DNA from: Adiantum capillus-veneris
Lineage: Eukaryota; Streptophyta; Polypodiopsida; Polypodiales; Pteridaceae
DNA length: 64,000 nt
Reading direction: 5' to 3'
Assembly: GCA_014529385.2 (NCBI GenBank)
Contig: CM043964.1
Span: forward strand, 137,401,029 to 137,465,028
This document shows, piece by piece, positions 21,644 through 32,922 of the stretch. Under the pieces are notes generated by a model. The model was not told where the DNA came from. It ran no database searches and saw nothing but the letters and a program-made list of their open reading frames with translations. The stretch's first letter is position 1. Each line of letters opens with the position of its first letter. Made by a program: the position numbers and the translations under genes.

Positions 21644-22741
21644 TGTTAAAGTTACAAGTCCAACACATCTACTTGAATAACGTGGGAACAAAGGCTTAAG
21701 CATGATGCTATGGAAGCATGATGACATGGTAGCTTAGGATGATGACTTGACATCATTTTGGATGGTCAATAACCCTTGCATCATCAGCTATACACGTTGA
21801 AGCATCTACAACAACCACCAAGCAGTTAGGTAGAAAGGTACCTAAAAGGTAGGAGCAGATTCAGGAGGTGCAGCAGGAAGATTTGTAGGGATGAAAATGG
21901 CCACCTACAGCTGTGATCTCGTGGAGAAATACAAAGAGAAATTGTTCTACTCCATGTGGACTATAATCCTCTCAGAGGGTTTATCCTAATTCAGCTTCTA
22001 CCATATTTGGTGAAGGTGCCAAGTTGGCTGCCTGCAGAGTTGCAGACTGCACACAGAGGGTAACCTGCCAACTTGGGAGCTACCTATTTGGAGATACAGC
22101 CATGATCTCTTCTTGGACTATGAAGGAGATATGTTCCCCACATAATGGTGCATCTACCTACCAAAGGGATCCACGACTTATGCTCAGCATTGAGAGATAC
22201 AGATATATAAAGATGTACCAGTACACTAGTTCAACAGAGAGATACACAGAGTAGAAAGACAGAGAAGCAGAGAGACAGAGAACACAGAGAGAGAGCTAAG
22301 AGACCTTGTGAGGCTTAGATCATCTTGTATAGAGTGTTGTTATCTGGGAAAACACGCTCATTGTACTTGGGACTTTAACCTCTAGCTTGGGTTTGGGGAT
22401 CAACCATTCAGTCTCACAGAAGTACCTATACTGTGTACCTTTGGTACTTTCTGAGTACCTGTCTAGGTACTTCCAGAGTACCATAACTGTCTTTTTGGTA
22501 CTATTTACTCTCTGTTATTAGTACTGTTAAGACTGTGTCACAGTAGCTATATTGGTAGTCTGCAGTACTTGCATTGGTAGTTTGCAAGTACCAATATTGT
22601 ATCTCAAGGAAGCTTCATCATCAATAAAGATATTCCTTTCAGTATATCATTGTCTCTCTCATATATTTCAGTTAAACACTTGTCATTCTCACACATATCT
22701 TAGCACAAAGATCCATCCCTTCACTCCCCTGGTTTTTCACA
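21644..22741 (+). repeat. Copia-2 left LTR
   Basis: 1098 bp, TGTTAAAGTTAC to GGTTTTTCACA. It shares about 98% identity by eye with the LTR at 27059. Differences cluster in a stretch rich in GTACC/GGTAC repeats (about 22420-22570 versus 27835-27985). Confidence 0.93.
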
Positions 22742-22753
22742 TGGTATCAGAGC
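22742..22753 (+). promoter_or_regulatory. Copia-2 primer binding site (tRNA-Met)
   Basis: TGGTATCAGAGC immediately follows the LTR end. The same sequence recurs at 28158-28169 after the right LTR. Confidence 0.93.
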
Positions 22754-22842
22754 AGGTTGTAGTGCCAAGATAAAGTGATCTTGAGTGAGTTTGAGTGAGT
22801 GCAAAAATCCCCCTTCAACACACTATTTGTGAGGAGTTGAAG

Positions 22843-23320
22843 ATGGCACCAAGCCTACATAATCTACATTTAGAGGGAGCTGAAAAGCTCAATGGCAACA
22901 ATTATGCAACTTGGAAGGTGAAGATGGAGTCCCTACTCTTCTTCCAAGATTGTTGGCAGCTGGTTTCCATGGAGAGACCAAGTGAAGAAGAACATGATGA
23001 AGAGGAGCTAGAAAAATGGGACAAGAAGGCCATGTTTGTAGTCCACATGTTGAAGTTAAGTGTCAAAGATGACATCCTTAGCCAGCTAATGGACGTGAAG
23101 ACTCCCAAGAAGGCTTGGGACACAATGAAGAACATCTATGAGTCAAAGAGCACCTCAAGGCAAGTAGCATTGAGAGCTGAACTTACCAACACCAAAAGGA
23201 ATCATGGAGAGGATGCTACAAGCTTCATCAAGAGGCTCAAAGATCTACATCAACAACTAGTAGCTGTTGGAGACAAGATGACAACAATGAGTTGTCTTCA
23301 ATCATCATCCATGGATTGAG
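22843..23320 (+). CDS. Copia-2 gag, capsid part
   Basis: The frame opens at ATG 22843 (MAPSLHNLHLEGAEKLNGNN) and encodes the capsid domain of copia gag (NYATWKVKMESLL, DDILSQLMDVKTPKKAWDTM, LRAELTNTKRN). One base appears lost near 23279: the frame then ends in a spurious tail at 23317-23319, while the expected continuation (NELSSIIIHGLRERYEGL) is open in the next frame. The Arg/Gly region and zinc knuckle are encoded there, in the long pol frame. The lesion could be a real mutation or a sequencing error. Confidence 0.88.
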
Positions 23321-26300
23321 AGAAAGATATGAAGGTCTTGTCCAAGGGCTTATTATCTTGAGGGAGAAGCCATCACTTGATGAGATGGAACAAATCCTTA
23401 GAGATGAAGATCAAAGGCAAGCAGCCATGAAGATCATACATGAAGGAGGAAAGAATACAAGTAGTACCACCAACAATGACAAAGCACTCTTTTCAACAAG
23501 AGGAAGAGGAAGGACAAACACTCAAAGAGAAAGAGGAAGGCATCAACCCAACAACACTCATGATCAGTATTCTCATGAAGGTAACTCATCCTATCATGGT
23601 AGAAGAGGTCATTCATCTAGAGGTAGAGCAAGAGGAAGAGGTAGGAGCACCTACTACTCTATGCAATGTTATAAATGCTCAACGTATGGGCATATTACAA
23701 GGGATTGCAGAAGCAACCAAGCTGATTGGAAAGGAAAATCAACCAACTATATGGGTGGAGACAAAGAAGAAGAAAGTTCAGATTGCTTTCATGAAGATAC
23801 ATCATTGCTGTCCTTGGAGGAGATGGCAGCTCACACTCATGAAGACCCATGGTGGATTGATAGTGGGGCAAGCTCCCACATGACCTCACATGCTGAGTAT
23901 TTCTCTAGTTTAGATGATACTCATAATGGCATCATATATACAGCAGATAGTACTCCTAATAGTATTGCAGGTAAAGGAGATATACCCATTCAATTGGGAA
24001 CAGGAATGAAGAAGACTCTTGGAAATGTTCTCTTGGTACCATCCCTTACCAAGAACCTACTTTCAGTTGGAGCTATGACAGAGAAGGGCCTCAAAGTGGA
24101 TTTTGAAGGCCAACAATGCCTCATTAGAGATCCAAAGAATCACTACAAAGTACTTGCCAAAGGGCAAAAGCATGGAAAGATCTTCAAATTGGAAGGAACA
24201 CCATCAGCATTTTCAGCCACAGGTGGTGGTGAATCAGCACCTATTTCAGCCACAGAGTTATGGCATAAAAGGTATGGGCATTTGAGCTTCAAAAGCATGT
24301 GTATGCTAAAGAGTCAAGGCATGGTTTTGGGCATTCCAACCTTACAAAGGATCGGGAAAGTATGTGAAGCATGCTGTCTAGGAAAGCAGTCTAGAAGCAA
24401 GTTTCCTAGGAGCAAGACTAGGTCACTTGGGACAATTGATTTGATCCATGCAGATGTGTGTGAATCAGCCCACACTTCCTCACTTGGTGGGCACACTTAT
24501 TATGTGAGTTTCACTGATGACTTTTCTAGATATACTTGGGTTTACTTCATGAAGTTCAAGGCTGAAGTATTTCAGATTTTCAAGCTCTTTCACATGATGA
24601 TTGAGAAGATGACAGGTAGAAGAATCAAAGCTCTCAGGTCTGACAATGGAGGAGAATTCTTATCCAAAGATTTCAGAAAATACCTCCTTGAACATGGGAT
24701 CAAGAGGCAACTAACTTACAGCTATACTCCTCAACAAAATGGAGTAGCAGAGAGGAAGAATAGGACACTCTTTGAAGCAGCCAGGTGTATGCTCAAAGAC
24801 AAAGGACTTAGCAATAGCTATTGGGCTGAAGCTATCAACACTTCATGCTATTTGATGAACAGGTCTCCTACAGATATCTTGAAGGGAATCACACCATATG
24901 AATCTCTACATAAGGTCAAGCCAAAGGTAGATCACCTCAGAGTCTTTGGATGTTTGGCATTTGCTCACATTCCAGATGAGAAGAGGAAGAAGCTGGATGA
25001 CAAGTCAAGGAGATGCATACTTGTTGGATATAGTGATGTAAGCAAAGCTTACAAGCTATATGATCCTATCAAGAAGGAGTCATTCATTTCAAGGGATGTC
25101 ATATTTGATGAGAGTGCAAGCTTCAAATCAGCCACAAAGTCAGAGGATGCAAGCTCTCCATCACCTCTCAAGATGGACATACCATCCAGCATGCAAGAGG
25201 AGATTATTGAAGAACTAGAGGAAGAAGATGAGGAGCATCAAGCAGCCCTTAGAAGTTCTTCAAGGACTAGAAGAAAACCTCAAAGATTAACATATCACAG
25301 AGGTAATGAATCAGATTTTCAGCAATGCAATCTTGCACTTGTTAGCTCCATATTACAGCATGAAGAACCTACCACATACAAGGTAGCTAGTACCAAGAAG
25401 GAATGGAACCAAGCTATGGAAAAGGAGATGGATGCTCTCCACAAGAATGAGACATGGGATCTATGTCCATTACCCCCCAACAAGAAAGCCATTGGATGCA
25501 AGTGGCTTTACAAGCTGAAGTTCAACGAGGAAGGGAAGATTGATAGGCACAAAGCAAGATTGGTAGCCAAAGGCTTTGCTCAACAATATGGTTTGGACTA
25601 TGATGAAACCTATGCTCCTGTAGCCAAGATGAGCTCTATTAGGTTGTTAATTTCTTTAGCTTCTATCTTAAAGTGGCAGCTTAAGCAAATGGATGTCAAC
25701 AATACCTTTCTCAATGGGCTACTTGAGGAGGAATTCTACATGCAGCAACCAGAGGGATATGTTGTTGCAAGGAAAGAGGACATGGTATGTAAGCTCAACA
25801 AGAGTTTATATGGATTGAAGCAAGCTTCAAGAGTTTGGTATGGGAGGATTGATGATCACCTCCAATCTAGAGGATTTCAGAGAAGCCATGCTGATCACAC
25901 TCTTTACTATAAGGTACAAGGCAAGGATATTATTCTTGTTATCATCTATGTGGATGATCTTATCTTGACAGGTAGCAATGAAGCTATGGTGGAGGATGTT
26001 CAATCTCAACTCTCCAAGGAGTTTGAGATGAAGGACCTTGGATATTTACACTACATCCTTGGTATTGAAGTCTCTAGGCTGAAGAAGGGGGACATCTTTA
26101 TCTCTCAACAAATGTACCTCCACTCCATTCTTTATAGATTTGGAATGATCAGCTCAAAGCCTATTTCTACACCTATGGAGTCTAGTCTTAGACTCACTAA
26201 GGATGAACATGGTATTCCCTATGATGCTACACTCTATAGACAGCTCATAGGTTCTCTTATCTACTTAACTATCACTAGGCCTGATATTTTCTTTGCTGTC

Positions 26301-26918
26301 CACTCACTTTCTCAATACATGCAAGCCCCAAAGATATCTCATTGGAATGCAGCCAAGAGAGTACTTCAGTACTTGAAAGGTACTCCTTCCTTAGGTATTT
26401 TGTATGGAGGAGACAAGCTGAATCTACATGGTTTTAGTGACTCTGATTATGCAGCAGACTTGGTGGATAGGAAGAGCATTAGTGGTAATGCTTTCTTTCT
26501 AGGTGCAGGAGCCATCTCATGGAGCTCCAAGAAACAAAACACCATCAGCCTTTCATCAACAGAGGCTGAATATAAAGCTCTTACTATAGCAGCTTGTGAA
26601 GCTATTTGGTTGCAAAGATGTTTGCAGGAACTTGGTTTCTATGGAAGTGGCCAAGCTACACCTATCATGTGTGACAACACCTCAGCTGAATCTTTAGCAA
26701 AGAATCCAGTGCTACATCAAAGGACCAAGCACATTGAAGTCAGAGAGCACTTCATCAGGGAGAAGGTGCAAATTGGAGACATAGTCTTACACCATTGCAG
26801 CACCATGGAGAATGTTGCTGATATCTTTACCAAAGCTCTAGGGAAGGAGCTTTTCTTCAAGCATAGATCAGCACTTGGCATGATGGAGCTTCCCTTAAGG
26901 GAAGGAATTGAAGAATAA
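23281..26918 (+). CDS. Copia-2 pol polyprotein, intact frame of about 1200 residues
   Basis: The frame is uninterrupted from about 23281 to TAA 26916-26918. Numbering from Met at 23292: end of capsid; Arg/Gly/Ser-rich RNA-binding stretch (residues 70-120); zinc knuckle CYKCSTYGHITRDC (about 126-139); protease WWIDSGASSHMTSH (about 187-200); integrase with D388 in HADVCES, D in RSDNGGEF and E in NGVAERKNRT; RT with MDVNNTFLNG and YVDDLILTG (about 886-894); RNase H with GFSDSDYAAD and LSSTEAEYKA; C-terminal TKHIEVREHFIREKV and DIFTKALGKE. All catalytic residues expected of a copia polyprotein are visible. The RT motif has N-N-T-F where K-N-A-F is usual. With the single gag lesion aside this is the best preserved element here. 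Confidence 0.95.
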
Positions 26919-27046
26919 GGGAAGGCTCTTCATGCAAGATCAAGCAATAAGGGAAGGCATCACAACAAAGCCTTCAACAATTTAATGTTTGGTTTGCTTT
27001 AGTTATTTTTGATTTCAGGTTTTACTCTTTTCAAGATGCTTATGGA

Positions 27047-27058
27047 CTTGAGGGAAGG
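27047..27058 (+). promoter_or_regulatory. Copia-2 polypurine tract
   Basis: The purine-rich TTGAGGGAAGG ends directly before the LTR start TGTTAAAG. Confidence 0.8.
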
Positions 27059-28157
27059 TGTTAAAGTTACAAGTCCAACACATCTACTTGAATAAGGTGG
27101 GAACAAAGGCTTAAGCATGATGCTATGGTAGCATGATGACATGGTAGCTTAGGATGATGACTTGACATCATTTTGGATGGTCAATAACCCTTGCATCATC
27201 AGCTATACACGTTGAAGCATCTACAACAACCACCAAGCAGTTAGGTGGAAAGGTACCTAAAAGGTAGGAGCAGATTCAGGAGGTGCAGCAGGCAAATTTG
27301 TAGGGATGAAAATGGCCACCTACAGCTGTGATCTCGTGGAGAAATACAAAGAGAAATTGTTCTACTCCATGTGGACTATAATCCTCTCACAGGGTTTATC
27401 CTAATTCAACTTCTACCATATTTGGTGAAGGTGCCAAGTTGGCTGCCTGCAGAGTTGCAGACTGCACACAGAGGGTAACCTGCCAACTTGGGAGCTACCT
27501 ATTTGGAGATACAGCCATGATCTCTTCTTGGACTATGAAGGAGATATGTTCCCCACATAATGGTGCATCTACCTACCAAAGGGATCCACGACTTATGCTC
27601 AGCATTGAGAGATACAGATATATAAAGATGTACCAGTACACTAGTTCAACAGAGAGATACACAGAGTAGAAAGACAGAGAAGCAGAGAGACAGAGAACAC
27701 AGAGAGAGAGCTAAGAGACCTTGTGAGGCTTAGATCATCTTGTATAGAGTGTTGTTATCTGGGAAAACACGCTCATTGTACTTGGGACTTTAACCTCTAG
27801 CTTGGGTTTGGGGATCAACCATTCAGTCTCACAGAAGTACCTATACTGTGTACCATTGGTACTTTTCGAGCACTTGTCTAGGTACTTCCAGAGTACCATA
27901 ACTGTTTGTTTGGTACTATTTACTCTCTGTTATTAGTACTGTTAAGACTGTGTCACAGTACCTGTATTGGTAGTCTGCAGTACTTGCATTGGTAGTTTGC
28001 AAGTACCAATATTGTATCTCAAAGGAAGCTTCATCATCAATAAAGATATTCCTTTCAGTATATCATTGTCTCTCTCATATATTTCAGTTAAACACTTGTC
28101 ATTCTCACACATATCTTAGCACAAAGATCCATCCCTTCACTCCCCTGGTTTTTCACA
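27059..28157 (+). repeat. Copia-2 right (shared) LTR
   Basis: 1099 bp. It serves as 3' LTR of the complete copy and as 5' LTR of the truncated second copy, because it is followed by its own primer site and gag. Confidence 0.93.
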
Positions 28158-28258
28158 TGGTATCAGAGCAGGTTGTAGTGCCAAGATAAAGTGATCTTGA
28201 GTGAGTTTGAGTGAGTGCAAAAATCCCCCTTCAACACACTATTTGTGAGGAGTTGAAG

Positions 28259-28529
28259 ATGGCACCAAGCCTACATAATCTACATTTAGAGGGAGCTGAA
28301 AAGCTCAATGGAAACAATTATGCAACTTGAAAGGTGAAGATGGAGTCCCTACTCTTCTTCCAAGATTGTTGGCAGCTGGTTTCCATGGAGAGACCAAGTG
28401 AAGAAGAACATGATGAAGAGGAGCTAGAAAAATGGGACAAGAAGGCCATGTTTGCAGTCCACATGCTGAAGTTAAGTGTCAAAGATGACATCCTTAGCCA
28501 CCTAATGGACGTGAAGACTCCCAAGAAGA
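28259..28529 (+). pseudogene. Truncated second Copia-2 gag
   Basis: About 270 bases match the start of the first gag (ATG 22843). They include a TGG to TGA change near 28328 (N-Y-A-T then stop) that kills the frame. Homology ends at CCCAAGAAG, about 28528, after which the sequence is unrelated. Confidence 0.88.
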
Positions 28530-29969
28530 CCCGTGGTTGCGTTTACATGTCTTCGATGACTTGTGTTGGTCTACCACCATAGGACTTGGTTGTTGATGGT
28601 CTAGGAAAGCCGCTCGTGAAGTTTGGTGGCAAACGAACATGCGGTTTGGCTGCGAGAGCTATTTGACGCTTTGTGTGTCTGATACCGTTTCTGAAGTTTA
28701 GTTCCGCTTCGGGTCACCTTTTGGTCATGTGGGATACACAGACTTGTCGAACATGTTGAGATGCTCCTACCCATGAATTTTGGTAGCATTTGGGCGCCTC
28801 TCTGCCGATTTCCCATTTGGTGGCCTCTTGCGGGGTTCTAGGAATTAGGGTTTTTCCTGATGGTTTTATACTGCCTTTGGACATCCAATTCTGGTCTCCT
28901 ATGCTAGGGTAAGCTTCCGATGAAGCCTCGTTGCTTTTGGGTTAGCCGTTAGGTGGCCACTTCTAGTTGTAGGTCTCTACTGCCCGCTTTTTGTGTGAAC
29001 CCTACGCTAGTTTTCGGGACAAAACGACAAACATGCGCGAAAAGCTCAAGGTGGTGAGTCTACCTCTCATGTCTGAAGCCCGTTGGGTAGTTGTGCGCGT
29101 CGTAGAAGCTGTTGGAAGTTCCGTTTGCTCTAGGTGGCACGAGCTCTCTCTCAAAGGTCATTAGTGGAAATGAGCTAAAAATGAAGTGAAAACTTCTTAT
29201 AATGGAGGTCCCCAAACCACTTTTCATGAAATTTGACATGTGGTCCCAATTTCTTGCGAGATGCAGTTTAGGCTCAAAAATTTCTTGATTTGGACTTCAT
29301 TTGCCCTGTTTACCAGAAATTTGGCATTTCGGTCAAAATCTGGCCGAAACACGTTTTTCCCTCCAGTCTGATAATTGCACCCCCACCGTACCATAGGTTT
29401 TCCTATAGTCACTGATCATCCCCATATTTTTTATTTTTCATTACAATCGTTTTTCACCTGCTTTTTGTATTTTTGAAGTTTTTCTACCGAAAATTAACAA
29501 AATTAAAAGGAAAATAGCAAATCAAACCCAGAAAATTCCCAAAAATCATAATAAATCAAAAACATCACCACAAAACATTATATACACTCACTTATAATTT
29601 TTATGGCCGGATTTCTCCGTTTTATCAATATTTTGTCCGAAAAATGGCTATTTTTACTTATATACACACACCTAGGGGCTTGATTTGACATTTGGCCCCA
29701 TATACCTGTAGATTCATGTTGTATAAGGGCATATGTATTTGGGTTAGTCCAAAAAATTTTGCAATCAAACAACAACCCTTAAAAATAGTCGAAAATCCTG
29801 CCCTTTTTTTTCTCTTTCTGCCATTGGGTCCGCATTTGAGAATGCCTCCCCCCCTCCTAGCCGGAGTCCTCCTGGACGACAAGGTATTGCCTCGGAGTAT
29901 GTGCCGTGCATGGGTTGAAAAAATTGTGCTAATGCTTGGCCGTGTAATGTGGCCCTATTGTATGCATAC
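28530..29969 (-). other. Non-coding sequence, possible 3' UTR or LTR of the gypsy element to the right
   Basis: No supported gene. On the minus strand it follows the last gypsy ORF. It contains a purine-rich tract (GGAGGGGGGAGG at about 29847-29858) and a TATA-like GTGTATATAAG near 29660, which would fit a polypurine tract followed by LTR sequence. I could not place clean LTR ends. The right edge of Copia-2 truncates it at 28529/28530. Confidence 0.4.
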
Positions 29970-31510
29970 TCAATCAATGCATGGAAAAATTAATGCTGTG
30001 TAAGAGAAGGGTATAAGCCAAATGCTTATTGGCATTCGCCATCGAGGTTTCCTGTTTTCTTTGCAAGTAAAATCTGTAACTCTACTGCTCTTTGTTTGAT
30101 TGTCTTTCTTGCAAAAGTTGCTTGCTTTGTTGCTACTGTTGATATGGCCGTAGTTGTCTCTTTGGAGAGAATTGGCTTGGCCGGAATGGCCGTAGACCTT
30201 ATCTCTTTTGCTTTCCATTTGTAGCTTTGTGTGGACGGTCTCTGTCAGTTTCTTGCTACTTCCTTGGTTGCCACTATTTTGTTGCTGATTGGCATCCACA
30301 TAAATCGGTGTGTTGGTTTCTTATGCAGTTGTTTGCTTTCTGATGTTGCTTGTACTGAAGGGAGTTCCTTTTGCTTCGGTTTCGGGATCCAAATGTGAGT
30401 CGCATTTGAGATATTGCTGAGCATTTTCTTTGGGATCCATATCTGTGTTATTCCCTTGGTGTTTGGTTTAACTATCGGCTTATGTTGACTTCCTCCGTTG
30501 TCTTGTTTTTTGTCTGCCATGTCATTTCTATCCTTCCGCATCCATACTTGTTTTTCTCATGTTACTAACTCTGATCTTTACACTGCGGTCGGTGACTTTT
30601 TATGCTTGTAGTGAACAATGTTGGCTGTTACCTGTTTGTTAGCCTTGGGTATCATGTTGTTCTTTGGTGCCCCCCTTCCTTTTAGTTTTTTATCCAGTGA
30701 TTGCATTGCTGGCAGCGGATTATTCCGGGGTTGCTGAGCACAGGATATTACCTGTTGTTCTTGTGCATGCTGAATTTTGACTGCATTCGTATTCCAATCT
30801 ATCTGCACATTGTACTTTTTTTGCCAAGGTTGTGCCAAAAACATGGGGTGTTGTGTGCTTTCATCCTCGACTACATAAAATTTGTGTGGGTAAATATATT
30901 GATGTACTTGTACATGCAATTTAGTCCAACCCAATGTTTTCAGCGAATGTGATGTACTACTTTCTAGCACTTGTGGAGTAGGATGAAGTTGACCTATGGA
31001 CTTGAGCTGTTTGTATAATCTGTAAGAGATCAAATTTGCTTGAGCTCCAGAATCAAGCATTGCCGTTGATTCAACTCGATTGCTACCCACTTTGACTGCA
31101 ATTATTGGCTCCACTCTGTCTTCATCAAAATTTGTTAGTCGAATGGCATTGATTCTCAATGGTGCTCCACCTTGTTGTCGTCGTCTTAGAAGCCTTCTTT
31201 TTGCAATGCGTTCTTTTGCTTCTGCTTGAGCTTCTTCTCGTATCCTTTGTTTCTCTTTCATTCTTTGTTTTTCTTGATGGATTTGTTGAAGCACATCCTG
31301 TGTTAGTAGTAAATGATATTTCTTCAATCGACATCCACTAATCCAATTTGGCATTTCCTCACCTGCTAATGCAGCAAGCTTGACAGCTCCGCTTTGTGAT
31401 AGGGCACTAATCATAAAGGGTCCCATCCCTCGCTTTTTAAGTTTCTTGGCATGTTGCTTCAAGGTATAAACAAGTACATAATCACCTGTTTTGAACTCTT
31501 TTGTGCACAC
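29970..31510 (-). pseudogene. Gypsy integrase tail plus second retropepsin-like domain and W-I-P-K repeats
   Basis: The frame 31510-30578 starts with the integrase C-terminal domain (FKTGDYVLVYTL, CRLKKYHLLL, residues 1-70). A basic Gln/Arg/Glu-rich helix (75-112) follows, then an aspartic-protease-like domain: TAMLDSGAQANLIS with the catalytic-type Asp at residue 153, KTLGW, and FLAQPW around residue 220. The same frame continues after two stops (30578-30580 and about 30557) with repeats of a W-(I/M)-P-K type (KQVWM, TQIWIPKKML, THIWIPKPKQ), and after a frameshift ends at 29970. The usual gypsy protease is separately present upstream at about 35990, so this is an additional copy downstream of integrase. 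A captured protease from another element, or fusion of two elements, are alternatives. Confidence 0.65.
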
Positions 31511-31638
31511 ATGGTTATCAGAAAACTCCTTTTGTCTTCTCTTTTTAGCATAGTCAAAGCTACAGCTCTCAATCGAAGTTCATCTAGCTTTTCAAGATCA
31601 TCTATTCTTGAAGAGAGCTCATGCCCTGTCCATTCTAA

Positions 31639-32733
31639 TCATTTTGCTACTCGTAGAGTTGGAATTAAAAACTCTATGGGTAATATAGCATTTAGACCAA
31701 ACACCATGTTGTACGGTGTCGTTCCTATCGATGTTTTGTAAGCTACCTTGTATGCCCATAGCGTTGAGTGTAGCTGTTGATCCCAATCTGTTCGTGACTC
31801 TGATACAATTTTAGTGAGAACCATGCATAGTGTTTTATTTGTGGCCTCAGCTTGTCCATTTTCTTGTGGATGATATGGAGCAGATTTTCTATGTATGACC
31901 ATGAACTTCTTTAGCAAATATTCAATGACTTCATTAAGAAAATGCGTTCCTCGATCACTGACAATTTTCATTGGTAACCCGTATCGTACAAAGACATTCT
32001 CATACAAAAATTGTGCAGTGATTCGTGGATCTGTTTTTTGTGTTGCCTTGGCTTTTACCCATTTTGTGAGATAGTCCGTAGCCACAATGATATATTGGGT
32101 ATGGGTGCAATATGCAGGGGGTGAAATAGGTCCCACAAAATCAATTCCCCATTTTGCAAATTCCCTTGCTCCCATCATTGGTCGTAGTGGCATCTCATCT
32201 CTCTTTATCGGCACCTTGGTGCGCTGACATGCGTCACAACGCTTTACAAACTCTTCAGCATCTATATGTAATGTAGGCCACCATATTCCTACGGTTAAGA
32301 CAATTTTTGCCATCTTATCACCTGAATAATGGCCTCCATTTATTCCGCCATGTGCGTGTTCTAGAATCAACAGGTATTCACTTTCACTCTCACAGATTCT
32401 AAGTTGATTGTCCTTTCCTCGCTTATAGAGTTGGTTCCCAATTAACTGAAAGTCAGGAGCCTCCATCTCTATAGCCCTTTTTTGTGCTCTTGTTATGTTT
32501 TCAGGAAACGTCCTTGTGGTGAAGAAATCAATGATATATTGACTCCATGTAGGTGCAATGTTTACCTGAAACAATGTCGCATGATCCACTGGTCGTTTGG
32601 CACTATATATAGTACAATTGGTAACATAAGCATGTATGTCTGCGTACATAGTTGGCCAATAAACCCCTAATTGTTTCAGTCTCTGGTGTGATATCACTGT
32701 TGAACAATGAAATGCACAATCCTGGACATGCAC
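31639..32733 (-). pseudogene. Gypsy integrase
   Basis: This frame has the zinc-binding H-H-C-C region (HAHGGINGGHYSGDKM, then CDACQRTKVP) and the catalytic core with D in GIDFVGPISPP, D in IVSDRGTHF and E in ENGQAEATNKT. It also shows the gypsy-type YLTKWVKAKA and WAYKVAYKTSIGTTPYN stretches. It is open for 364 residues, and a frameshift separates it from its own C-terminal domain (31510). Integrase inserts the cDNA into nuclear DNA. Confidence 0.9.
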
Positions 32734-32922
32734 TTCTTCAAGATAACACTCGAATTCCTCTGGATTTATACATAGTCGTAGAATTTGGTCTGATCCTAGA
32801 CGATACAGTCATCCTGCAATCAACTGGAAGTTTTTTTCTTGTCGAATTGTTTGTTGTTTGGATCTGTCTTCTGTGTTATCAAACCTACCTCCAAAGGAAA
32901 GAATGCTAACAATTTCCTGAGA

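Larger units (their letters stand above)
21644..28529 (+). mobile_element. Copia-2: Ty1-copia element followed by a truncated tandem second copy
   Basis: The order is LTR (21644-22741), PBS (22742-22753), gag-pol (22843-26918), purine tract, LTR (27059-28157), then a second PBS (28158-28169) and a second gag start (ATG 28259) that runs to about 28529 and stops in unrelated sequence. This LTR-internal-LTR-internal order is what recombination between two copies, or between LTRs, leaves behind. The left flank is CCCCT. No matching duplication is seen at 28530, which fits a truncated right side. Confidence 0.93.

Noticed and set aside
22024-22254. Conserved small ORF present twice (also at 27439-27669)
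   Set aside because: It is the same position in the two LTRs of Copia-2. Duplication follows from LTR identity, not from coding constraint.
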